A DNA stretch of 64,000 nucleotides from Saposhnikovia divaricata (taxonomy: Eukaryota > Streptophyta > Magnoliopsida > Apiales > Apiaceae). The notes beneath the pieces were generated by a model. It searched no databases. It was not told the DNA's origin and saw only the letters and a list, made by a program, of their open reading frames with translations. A program made the translations under genes and the position numbers. The stretch is from positions 147,619,647 through 147,683,646 of the forward strand of contig CM071597.1 of the NCBI GenBank assembly GCA_036435485.1, given 5' to 3'. Of the stretch, positions 34,060 through 44,802 are shown piece by piece (the first letter of the stretch is position 1; every line of letters starts with the position of its first letter).

Positions 34060-34240
34060 ATTAAAGGGTCTTGACCAATCGGTATAAGTTTTTCTTTGAA
34101 CATCCATAGAATAGAAATTGGTATGCAAACTATAAGGAGAGATATAATGGCTCCATAAGTATAGGTTCCTAGCATTTGGTATTGTCCTGCTGCATAAGCT
34201 TGACCACACACCAGTGCACTCGCCATTCCAAACTGATTAG
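34060..34240 (-). pseudogene. Captured MATE transporter fragment in element E
   Basis: The minus strand reads NQFGMASALVCGQAYAAGQY, then QMLGTYTYGAIISLLIVCIP and ISILWMFKEKLIPIGQDP. This matches the conserved first part of plant MATE/DTX efflux carriers (FGMASALETLCGQAYGA, a transmembrane helix, IGQDP), with three residues missing before CGQAY and one near IGQDP. The reading frame stays open to 34418, but only this part looks like a MATE protein. It lies between CACTA element F and the PIF ORF1 trace, so it was probably picked up by element E or lies in an older insert within it. Confidence 0.85.
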
Positions 34241-34857
34241 CACGCAAACAAAGCAAGTTAAAGATTCTAAGCAGAGTAAAGATGATAAAATATTTAAATA
34301 TTAAGGTGGTGCTTCTCTTGATATCAAATTGAAGGTTATGAATTGTAGGACTACAAGACATGTTTTTTATACGATTAATGGGAAAACCAATATTGTAACC
34401 AGACTTATTAAAGTGCATTTTTTCCCTAGTAATTCCAGTAGCTTTAATAATTCATGTGTATATGATCACTATTCTATTGTTAAAATTGTAAAGCAAGACA
34501 AGGTAAGCTAGGTTATATATGTTGTTTGGTTTCAGAATGGAAAAGAAATGCCTTGTGCACAGGATTGAACAGAGTGGTAAGGCCTCGAAATCTATTAAAT
34601 AGTTTATAAGCTATGCTAAAAAAAATCGGGATTGGGTTGATCTCTTCTTCCAAGAGTCTTGAACTTGATCCTAGCTATATATATACACACATAAAGGAAC
34701 AATACTAGCTAGCTATATATAATTATTTTTATTGTATCTTATCCAACTAATTATTAAAACAATACTAACTTTTACTAGAATTCCAGTAGCTCTAATAATT
34801 CATGACATATTATTAAAGAATCAAATTTAATACATAATAAGTATTGCATTAGGTATG

Positions 34858-34945
34858 GAGACTCCCACTTAGACTCAAAAGAAGCCTAGAGTGGTCTGGA
34901 AAAATGAAAGCATTACTAAAACATTTCTAAGTACGTAATATTATG
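34858..34945 (+). pseudogene. PIF/Harbinger ORF1 (SANT/Myb-like) start, remnant
   Basis: From an ATG the frame gives METPT, a stop, then TQKKPRVVWKNESITKTFL. A Lys/Pro stretch followed by RVVWT is the usual start of the Myb/SANT-like protein encoded beside PIF transposases. Only about 30 codons are recognisable. Confidence 0.5.
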
Positions 34946-35007
34946 TTTATTCGTTTTAGAATTTACAATTTTTTGTTATTTAGTACTTAAGCATTACTTA
35001 TTTTTTA

Positions 35008-35157
35008 AAAGTACAGATAAGTATTATCTGTGTGATGCTGCATATATAAACACAAGAGGATTTTTGACGCCATTTCGCAATACAAGATATTGGCTAGCAG
35101 ATTTTAATAGTAGCCGTGCTTCGACAAGACAAGAAAAGTTCAATCATGCACATGCAC
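35008..35157 (+). pseudogene. PIF/Harbinger transposase, part 1
   Basis: Reads YYLCDAAYINTRGFLTPFRN, then TRYWLADF and EKFNHAHA. This is the HARBI1/PIF (DDE_Tnp_4) segment around the second catalytic Asp (CDAAY) up to FNHRHS. It is cut at the FNHAHA motif by the LTR-like insert; the protein picks up again at about 38659. Confidence 0.85.
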
Positions 35158-35684
35158 TGTAAGATACCAGATTATTTTAGGATTTATTATTATTATTTTA
35201 TTATTATTTAATTATGTTGATTAGTATTTAAAGGATGGAATTGGATTTGAGAATATCGTTGTGGAATTCAACGATATTTAGTATTGAGTTTATATGAGTA
35301 TATATTGAGTTATGTATGCCAATGTGTGCCCCAGTATTTTATTGGTATTTTTAGTGGTTTAAAAATATTTAAATCAAGTATTATTGATCTTTAAAAATCT
35401 TTATTTAATTATCAGAGGGCTTAAAAATCATGAAATCTTTTGTAAAATTATCTTTGTATATTTATTGAGTTTTTAAAATTGTTGGGTGGATTAATTTGGG
35501 TGGTCGAGTATTTTAAAATGATTTTAAGAGTTTTATTGTATTTAAAGGTTCAAAACTTTGAAAATTTATATCTAATTCGCAATGATTTAAATGATTTTAA
35601 CTTTGAAAACTTTGAAAATATGGGAAGACTTGTAATTTCATAAACTATATTTTAACATTTTTTTACTACAAATTTTACCTATTT

Positions 35685-35726
<42 letters not shown>

Positions 35727-38655
35727 GAGAGAGATGGAGGAGATGGATTTCCGACGAATCGAACCGGAATCGAAAATGGTATAATCTCGTGTTTTACCTA
35801 TTTAATTTTCGTATTGAATTAGTTTCAAATTGTGGTAATTTAATTGTGATTTAATTATGTAGTTGTTGTAATCTAATTAGTTTAAATTACAATATTATTT
35901 CTTTAATCTCCGTGAGTTAATTTGGAGAATTTATGAGTGTCGATTATAATTATTAGAGTTATATTCCCGGGTTTTAAATTTAGGAACTTGTTATGTAGTA
36001 AAGTTGTAATTTCGGAAGTATGATTTTGGGAACTCGAAATATCCGGGTTTAATGATTATTGGTTGTTAATTAAATTGGTTGTTAATTATTATGAATCCGA
36101 TAATGTGTTCGGATTAGTAATTATTAATTTGCTAATTGTTAGTTGTTGTCATATATATAATGTGCTAAGAGTTTGTTTGAGTTACTAAGTGATAAATGTC
36201 AAAATGTGGGGTGGTGAGCTATTTGTAGGGTTTTAAAATGTTACTTATCAAAGATTAATTGTTAGATTTATTTGACTATGTGATTATCTGCGAGGAGTCG
36301 TAAAGAAACCATAAGTTCTAAATGTCAATATTTAAGGACTTGTGAAATTCTCTTCGACTAGATCCTCGGGCTTACGAATATCCATGATTAACTATCACGA
36401 GTATAATTAATATACTTGAGTGGTGTGATCATCGATAGAGCGTAAGTAATAGTTAGTGCTAGGGGTTGTTCTCTAGGGCTTACGAACATCAATGATTGAT
36501 TGTCACGTGTATCATTAAAATGCGTGAGAAATACGATCATTGGTGTAGCGTAAGTAGTAGTGTAATTTAAATTTCTTATGTGCTAGGTGCCGCATGTCTG
36601 GGCGGGTACTTTTCTTGTTTATTTTTATGTTGCTGCAAGTTGAGGCAGCTTTATTTTTGCAAAAACAGGGTTGAATTGTATTTGAGGGACTGTGCCCATA
36701 GTTCGATAAACGAATACTTCATGCCGAAATTTTCTGAAAATCCCCTGTATTTAAAGTTATTTAAATTATTTGATTTAAAGATTTAAAGGCATGTATGTGT
36801 ATGAGTGTTTAAGTACATATGTGATGATTAATGAGGTGTGGGTATATATATTTATGTATGTGTTGCTTTGCGAGTTGTAAGTAATTAGTTATCGATTGGG
36901 TATTATGTACTAAATAGTACTTTACTATTATTTCGAGTATAATTAGGGATTCGATATGGACCCAACGAGCGTGTTGACGAGACGATTGAAGGAAAATGAA
37001 TGCATGATGAGTAAAGATCGAAGAATAGTAAGTAGCGAATCGACGCATTGGAATCGAGGCAAGTGTACTAACCCTCGCTTATCGTTCAAGCGAGATAAAT
37101 ATGTTTCTATTCAATATAAGTATTCCCTTCAAATCTGTATTGCTAGTATCCTCTCCTTCAAATTATTGATAAGGATATATTTTATTCATATATCATGTGG
37201 AAAGTAGAATTTCAGTTTTATTTCCAGTACTATTCTTTCTTAAGTATTGTCAGTAATATTCTGTTAAAGTTTTTGCTGGTATTGCATTCTTATTCCTTGT
37301 TTTAGTATAATGTTCTTAATGTATATGGTTTCCCTGAGATTAATTGATAGTAAAGTAGTTTAATGGAATTGGAAGAATTTTATAAAAATGTGGACCAGCT
37401 TCGTGGTCAGAGTAGTAAAGGCCAATGTCAATAAGTGCCTAGTGAGGGATCCCAGAGTATTGTTTTTAGCTAGACTTTACGTGGCTGATCACCCGTAATG
37501 TCCAGAGTATGATGAAAACTCCAATTCTATTAAATGTTGTTTTTATGCAAATATATTCTTATGATAGAATGTTTAAGTTAAAGTACATTTTCATTTCCAA
37601 GTATGTTGGATATAAAGTTATGATTTGAGTTAAAATTTATGATTTGAGTTAATAAATACTGTTAGTATAAAAATGGAAAGTTATTTATATTAGTGTTTTA
37701 AACGGTGATAACAAATTCACGGTTATTATGGTCGCTGTGGCATTTGTTGCGCAGTGATGGTGAGAACCGAGAATGAATTGAGATCTTCTTATTTATTCAA
37801 ACTCATGATTGTCAGGCCGGTTAGGCAGCTAGGTATGCAAACGCTTAGTGACATGAATGAAATTTGAGTAACTGAGAATTTCTTAGAGATTTTGTAAAAG
37901 CGATAGTTAAAGTATTTTTCAAGTATTAAAAGTATTGAATCTAGTATTACAAACCTTCTCAGTTATTAAATTCTGATTCCGAGTTATAAATGTTTTAAAT
38001 GATATTAATCTTCTGTTAAAGTTAAGAATCCAGATTTCAATTATAGTATTGGTTATAAATTGGTGAGCATTCCTTCGCTCATATTTATTGTTCCTATTTC
38101 TTGAATTGCAATTATTACATTCTTATTTCATCCAGTTCAGTTCTATATATAACTTGCTGAGCATTCTTTGGCTCACACTTGTTGTTTTTAAAATCTAACT
38201 TTTCAGTAAGCTAGTTGGCGAGGCTTAGCCTGCGCAGTTCAGAAAGTGGAAAGAAGAAGCAGGATGCTGTTATGAAGCTGACGTGGATCAGGGTATTTAG
38301 ATTTAAAGTTTGATTTGTTGTATGTATATATAGTTTTAGTAGTTATAGTATGTATTTGATTAGTTGGCCTGGTATACTTCCATTCGAAGTTATACCAGTG
38401 TATTAAGTCTGTATAAAATTTTGTATATAAAGTTGCATTTAAGTTGGTTTGGGTTTTCTTGTTTCTAGAACTGTAACCTAAGATCCTTAGTTGGGAGTTG
38501 GGGTCAAAGAGCTTTTGATTGAGTTCTTATTTTTATTTCAGTTTTATTTTGATTTCAGATTTTTAGTTTAGTATTCAACAGGTTTATGTTGTATTTATGA
38601 ATACATCATGGCCAATTTTTGTTAGAATTATTGAGTTTGTTAGCGTGACGCCCAA
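35158..38655 (+). repeat. LTR-like insert of 3.5 kb splitting the PIF transposase
   Basis: Begins TGTAAGATACCAG and ends near GTTAGCGTGACGCCCAAAT. It has no gag, pol or primer site, but shows LTR-like traits of this gypsy group: TTTAAATCATGAAATCTTTT-type AT-rich U3 sequence shared with the D LTR (39750), a GA microsatellite (35693-35722) followed by a leader-like region, and GAGCATTC(C/T)TT(C/G)GCTCA motifs near 38063 and 38157. It is best called a solo LTR or non-autonomous gypsy derivative. Flanks GCAC(T) and (AT)CT do not give a clean TSD. A piece at 37765-37825 is shared with the interior of element C. Confidence 0.6.
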
Positions 38656-38658
38656 ATC

Positions 38659-38960
38659 TACTCAGAATTGTTATTGAACGGGCATATGGAGTGTTAAAAT
38701 CAATATTTCCAATCCTAAAACAAATGGCTCCATATCCTTTTTCAGTACAAAGAGACATAGTCGTAGCTTGCTTTGCAGTACACAATTTTATTAGAATGGA
38801 GAAAATCGATGATACTTTATTTGCTGAATATGACGATGCTTCAAGTTCAGACGAGGAAGAAGGAGGAAATAAAAGTGAAAATCAGTTGAATCGAGAACAA
38901 CATTATAGACAACAATGGGGGGCTGAAGGAGTGCAATATATGAATAATTTGCCTGATTAG
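38659..38960 (+). pseudogene. PIF/Harbinger transposase, part 2 (C-terminus)
   Basis: Continues with LRIVIERAYGVLKSIFPILK, then QMAPYPFSVQRDIVVACFAV and HNFIRMEK. The E in VIERAYG is the last catalytic acid of the DDE triad. An acidic tail (EYDDASSSDEEEGG) and the stop TAG at 38958 follow. Sequence of this part is free of stops, so the transposase decayed mainly through the insertion. Confidence 0.93.
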
Positions 38961-39316
38961 ATTGCAAATCAATTAGATTAAATATAGATTTCACCACTAG
39001 TATCTTTTTTTCTAAATAATTGTGTCATGTTTTTTGGATATTTTATGATATATTTTTGAATTATGATGTTTAGATGGGTGATTAGAATTTTTCGTTTTTT
39101 TTACGTTTAATGGTTAATCATATTAATTAGTATTAAGTAAATAAGTATAAGGACAAAATAGTAAATGTACTGTCATTCAGATTTTTTTTACATGATTTTT
39201 ATCAAACAGTAATTTTCATTCAGTGAAATTTTTATTCAGAAAATTTTTTCATTCAGTACATTCAGATAATTTAATAATTCAGTATTTTTGATTCAGATTT
39301 ATCAAACAAGGCCTAA

Positions 39317-39452
39317 GGATAGATCAGAAAGGAAGCTTAGAAATAAGATTGTTAATTTGGTTAAAGTTTTGTGGAGGAATCCTAAAGTTGAAGAGTCAAC
39401 TTGGGAACTTGAGAGCGAGATGCTTGTTAAGTATCATCATCTGTTTACTTAG
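39317..39452 (+). pseudogene. Element D pol C-terminus (chromodomain-like tail)
   Basis: Resumes the pol frame on the right side of element E: SERKLRNKIVNLVKVLW, then RNPKVEESTWELESEM and a stop TAG at 39450. This is the end of a chromovirus integrase with the aromatic-poor group of chromodomains. The join with 30576 is in frame if a TA duplication is discounted. Confidence 0.88.
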
Positions 39453-39477
39453 GTGAGATTCTGGGGACAGAATCCTT

Positions 39478-39491
39478 TTAAGGGGGAAGGC
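39478..39491 (+). other. Polypurine tract of element D
   Basis: TTAAGGGGGAAGGC lies directly before the LTR start TATAACGACTTAG, after GGGGACAGAATCC, the usual order in this group of gypsy elements. Confidence 0.85.
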
Positions 39492-41733
39492 TATAACGAC
39501 TTAGAATTTTTCGCAAATATATAAGTGTATATTTAATTATTAAGGATGAATTATGTGATCTATGTGATGGGTATATTGTTGTGAAGTCAAGTTATGTGTG
39601 AAATTATGATTATGTTCTTATGTGATGATTTTTATGTGTCGTACATGTTCATAGGATTTTATTTGCATTTTTAGAGTATTAAAAGTATTTTTAAAGTGCA
39701 TTTTTAATCTTTCAAAAATCATATAAAATCATTGGAGTCATTTTAAATCATGAAATCTTTTGCAATATTATCTTTGAGATATTATTTAATTTTTAAAATT
39801 AGTAGGAGTATTTAATTGTGTGTTTTGGTATTTTAAAATGATTTAAAAAGCTTTATTTCTTTTAAAGGTTCTTTATTTCAAAAATTCATATAAAATTCAT
39901 TTTTTAATTTAAAATTATTTTAGAAATATGGGGAGGGTTATAATTTCATACATTTTATTTTAGAATTTTAAAAATTATTTTTCTCGTATTTTATTTAAAT
40001 TTTAAATGATTAAAAACGGATTTTTAAAAGAAAAATAGATTTTTAACAAATTTGAATTACGTAATTGCCCCTCTCTCTATATACACCAGCACCGCCCCAT
40101 TTCTTCATTCCTGTTGGCGACGTTAGCAGCTGGGTACTCTCTCCTCTCTTTCTCTTCAATTTTCTTTCGAGTTTGCCCTCAAAATCATGTCTAAATCCTG
40201 TTTAAATCATCTATTAATTGTTCTTGTGCTTAGTTATTAGTTGGGTGAAGTTTTAATATAGTTTATGTATGTATATAAGTCGGTTGTATGTATATATGTG
40301 CTTGATTCTGACATGCAGGCCTTGAAATGCTGTTCTTGAGTATTTGATGTGTCGATTATTGTTAAAAAACGAAGTTTTGAAGCATTTGGTGTTGTTTTTC
40401 CAGTTATGGTTGAAACCCCCACCGGCGGTCATGCAGTTTCCGGTGACCGGTGGGCCGGTAGGGGTGGATGATTGATTTTTCAGTATGTACATGTGGTTTG
40501 AAGTGTATATAGATGGATTAATCAAGTTGCATGTTAGAGTTTTCCTTTTCTTTGAATTTTTCGAATTATATATATGTATTTCAAATTTTTCAAAATTGTT
40601 AATTAATAATTTATGAAATTGAATGATGATCTTGATGTTTAATGATAATTACAGATTTTAGATACATGTAATATGGATGTATGTAGATGCATGTATGAAT
40701 TTTGTAATTAAATTGAAGTATTCGAATTACTTGTTAAATAGTACGATTTAAATAAATTATTATGTGTACGTATAATCCATATAATTCGAGATGTGATGAT
40801 TTTGATGTTAATCAAGTCTTAATCAACATGTATGGGTAATTTTTGGTTTTTTGGATATTAATTCGAATTTTGTTAATTTATTATGAATACTCGAATTTTA
40901 TAAATTAGTAATATAATTAGAAATTTGAATTATGATGATTATATGTTAATGATTAACTAAATTGACATGCATGCGTAGTTTCTGATTTGTTTATAGATTA
41001 ATTCGAATTTACATGTTTATATATATACCATTCGAATTTTTATGAGTTGCTAATAGTAATTAAAAGTTAATTTGATGATTATATAAGTGTTATCTAGTGA
41101 ACAAGTAAATGTGATTTTCAGATTTGCTATCGAGTTAATAATTAGAGTTATATGATGTTAGTAATTGAGAAGATGTAATTTAGTGAATTCTATTAAGAAT
41201 GAGTTAAGTTATGAATTGTCGGTAATTGATTAGTGATTTCAGATTGCATAGTAATGTAAATAGTATAATGTTGGGAGTGTAGGTGGATTTGTAATCCATC
41301 GGATTGAGTTGGTTGTGATCTGAGTCGGTTATGTTCCGACGGGCTAGTCCTATATATAGAGAAAACTCTGCCTGATTTTCGTTAGAATTATAAATCGTAA
41401 AGTTTATAGTATAAACTTATAAATTAGTTACGAGTTAAGTTGGTATTATACGCTAAGTGTTTAAGTGATTTATATGATTGCATGTTATAAATGTTATGTG
41501 ATTGTGTGGTTATCTGATCATAGTAGTTATTTGGTATGTATATCTGGTATGTGTTATATATGATAAATGTTAATGCAAAATAGGAATCGTTTGGATAGAA
41601 TAGGATGAGAGGTATTAGAAGTATAGTATTGTAAAGTAGTGATATGGTTTATGTAGATACGAAGGACGTAGGCCCTAGTGACAAAGGGAAAGCTAAGGTT
41701 GAGTATTAGTGACTGAGCTGTTAGCTGTTGCAT
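39492..41733 (+). repeat. Right LTR of element D (3' truncated)
   Basis: Starts TATAACGACTTAG after the polypurine tract. From about 40803 it matches the left LTR pieces, and at 41287 it holds the unfilled target site of CACTA element A. A leader-like CT-rich part lies near 40070-40170. At 41733 similarity with the left LTR (8262) ends and the known LTR terminus (24379-25075) is not found to the right, so this LTR is truncated or rearranged. Confidence 0.85.
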
Positions 41734-43197
41734 CCTTTTAGTAATTATTTACATAATTATGTATCATCTATGTATTTGAGAGATTTTATATAAGTAATTT
41801 ATTATATTTTCTATGAGTAATTTATTATGTTTTCGTTAGATTCAAACTATTAGTTAATGTTATTCTTGTAAAAGCTTTGGTTTTTACATGTGGATAGAAG
41901 ATTTTTGAATTATAACTTCTTTAATTGATTTTGACATGTGTTCCATTTATATGTATATCTAGTATCTACACAAGTGATAAAAGCATAATAATTCCAGTAA
42001 CATATAGCTAAAGATGGATATCACTTAGAACTAAAATAAAATGTCATGGTACACCAATTGACAATCCAAATTTAAGATTGTATGAAAACGTTGCGTCATT
42101 ATAATGTTATTATGCAATAATATATAAAAGATATTATATTAACAACCGAGCCTATCAATGTGATATACTTGCTCATTTAATTTTGTGTTAGAAAATTACT
42201 TTGGTGTCTGTGAAAATTTGTGTAATGTTTCAAATTGTATTATCTTTATTTTTAGTGTTTGATTAAATAGGCTAATTACTAAATTAGAGCATGTTATATT
42301 TTTCTCAACAACTCCTAGATATGTGTAAACTCTTTAAACAGTGAAGAAGATGCTCCAAGATTCTCCAAGTAAGAATAAGGCTATTTGCCATTCTTCTCAA
42401 TATGTATAAAAGAAAAATTAGGTTATTTGTCTGTATTTGATATTTTTATTTTTATGGGCCATTTATAATGATTAACTGCCAACTTTATGAGATAGATATA
42501 AATTGGAAAATTGCATGAGCTCAGAATTTAGAAAGTTTTATTCCCCTTTTGAGTGTTTTGAATTTCCCCACCCAACATTTTTTGATGTTCACTCCTTTTG
42601 CATTCAGTAAGAATATACCATATTGTCTACTATCGTGTGCTTTAGTAAATAATGTTCTCATGGTTTCCTAATTGCCCTCCATACTCCTTTTTGTTTATTT
42701 ACACAATTTTCAATTTCCCAAGATAGCTCATACGGATAAATTACTACCTTTAAAATCATAAATCATCATTCCCTTAACATCTCTCCACAATCACTCATAA
42801 AGTGCGTGCCGTCCACCGATAGAATGCTAGCAGTAATTAAAATAGAAGTCATTTAGGGGATTCTGTTTAAGGTTTTATACTCGTAACAGAAATTAAACAA
42901 AAAGTAATGTAATTGCTGTCTTGGAAAGACCATCGGCCAAAGTAAAGCTGTGAATTCTATGTTATGTTTGAATGAGTGGCCATGTTTTGGCCCTCCTTGG
43001 TACCACCTCTCTCTTATGAAAACAAGTTTTCGGAAAAAATTAGAAGTTTCTTTTTTGTTTTAACAAACATACAAGTTCAGTTTAAGAGGTGTACAACTAT
43101 TTAGCATGCGGAATCAGGAGCCAATGACAAATGTAATAAATTATGCAAAAGTTGGGTTGTCCATTTTAGTTTTGTTTTTCCCTATGGAAATATGGCA
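41734..43197. other. Intergenic stretch, no gene seen
   Basis: About 1.5 kb of AT-rich sequence between the broken LTR of D and the TSD of element G. I see no coding frame with recognisable content, no terminal repeats and no LTR similarity. It may be unique host DNA or a very old repeat. Confidence 0.6.
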
Positions 43198-43202
43198 CGG
43201 TA

Positions 43203-44731
43203 TGTTGGGTTCCGAGGCATAAAATGCAACGAATATAAAGCGTAAACCATAAAAAAATGAAACCCTAACGCAGGATCCATGTATAAGTTGTGACTGATTA
43301 TGGAGAAATGAAATCATACCAGTTAAGAGCTTTACGAATTCTGAAAGATGGAGGTCCTAGATTGCAATCACCACACAGCCCTAGCGTCAAGATCTGTGTC
43401 TCTAAATCGTCCACACGAACGTCCTGCAGGTACTAGCCAAATGAAACTGCCTTCTCTCTCTAGCATCTCTTTGATATTAGAGCAGCTAGGTTTTACTTAA
43501 AAATGAATTATGAGAACCACACCCTAAAACTATACATCATTATGTATATATAGGGAAGAGAGATCGGGCCTAACCCTAATCAGCTTGGGCTTCAACTAAA
43601 CCAAACTGATTTGGGGTTTTAATGAATTAAATTCGAAATTCAATTAAATTAAATAAGTCCAACTTAATTAATTAATTAACCAATTTCGAATTTGTAATCA
43701 TTTAATTTAAAAATGAAATCTAATTCCAAAATCAATTTCGAATTTTAATTATTTAATTTAAATATAATATTTAAATTAAAACTCCTTTTAAAACGTTCTT
43801 ATTGTGTAACCCTTTAGGTTATAATTACATTGGAAATAATTTTAATATCTAATAATAAAATTATAAACAATGAGCGGTATCTAGTAATACATCATTACTA
43901 CCCAAGTAATAATAATAATTGGTGATCCAATTAAACCTTTCGTGATTAATGTTTTCGTGTAATATAATCCCTTTAACCAAATATTATAGATTAAACTCGA
44001 GGCATGTTCTTCATTCATTCTCTTTAACATTTAGTTCGGGTTTACTCGATTCATGAGTAGACTATTAAAAACAAATCATTATTTGAGCACGGCCATGCAT
44101 TTTATAGTCTCACTCAATCAAGAGGCCAATAATATCTCTCCTAATTATAGGAGGGTTAAATCCTTTATCTATCATTCATATTTCTCATACGACTCATGAT
44201 ATACCCGATGTCCACTTTTATCATCACCCGATCAAAGGTAACTTTTAATGTAGTCAAAGTATATTAATCCTCGTATAGAAATATAATGATCTCAAGTCAA
44301 AGGATCATTACATCATTATCACTGTGAGTCTTTCTTATGACTTTATTAAACATGAAGAATCTCACTGTGGGTCTGTCCAGTACCATGTACTCCTACATGT
44401 ACCTATGTATTGACTTTAGTATCTCCATACTCATAACCAATGAGATGTGGTTATCTGTCAAATAACATACTAGTCTATCTATGTATTATTATTGTCCTAT
44501 ATAATAATACTCGACTAGGGACCTTTAAGAATATGATATATTATATAATCTCAAGTTCAAGTCATGTACTTAAACTATACTATGTGTATCATGATTCTAA
44601 GGACATTTATTATGCTAACAAATATATCACAGTAATTAAATGTCATAATAAATACGTTTATTTAATGATCAAATGACATAAAGGTTTATTAAAAGAAGCA
44701 ATGTATTGCCTCTAGGGCACCTAAACTAACA
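43203..44731 (-). repeat. 3' LTR of element G
   Basis: Partner of 56612-58124. Relative to it this copy lacks about 20 bp near 43428 and has an extra 30 bp near 44145. Both carry the same AT-rich U3-like sequence and a CTCTCTCT leader near 43450. Confidence 0.95.
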
Positions 44732-44747
44732 ATATCCCACTTGCACT
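44732..44747 (-). other. Polypurine tract of element G
   Basis: On the minus strand TAGTGCAAGTGGGATATT precedes the LTR start GTTAG. AAGTGGGA(G/T)ATTGTTAG is the standard copia tract and border. Confidence 0.88.
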
Positions 44748-44802
44748 AGAGCCAATCACCCATGTATCTAATACCCATGGAACTAGTGTGACCATCGTGC
44801 TT

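Larger units (their letters stand above)
30577..39313 (+). mobile_element. Element E: PIF/Harbinger DNA transposon
   Basis: Terminal inverted repeats GGGCCTTGTTTGATAA (left) and its complement TTATCAAACAAGGCC (right) frame an 8.7-kb interval that splits pol of element D. Inside are a PIF-type transposase (35008-35157 and 38659-38960) and a trace of the companion SANT/Myb-like ORF1. The flanks are TTTA and TAAG; removing one TA rejoins the pol reading frame, though PIF elements normally make a 3-bp TTA/TAA duplication, so the TSD is imperfect. The element was later hit by CACTA element F and a 3.5-kb LTR-like insert. Without them it would be about 2.3 kb. Confidence 0.85.
885..41733 (+). mobile_element. 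Element D: decayed Ty3/gypsy chromovirus (backbone of the nest)
   Basis: Plus-strand LTR retrotransposon, the host of most other insertions here. Its parts are: a left LTR in three pieces (885-1341, 7784-9263, 24379-25075), a tRNA-iMet-type primer binding site at 25079, an extra ORF (25276-25857), gag (26314-27320), protease, reverse transcriptase, RNase H and integrase (to 30576), a chromodomain-like C-terminus resumed at 39317, a polypurine tract near 39480, and a right LTR from 39492. The YNNSYHASIGM and RKCRSP blocks and the WRNPKVEESTWELESEM tail point to a chromovirus, probably the Tekay/Del group. Stops and frameshifts in gag and pol make it non-coding. Both outer LTR ends are truncated, so no TSD can be read. 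Confidence 0.85.
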
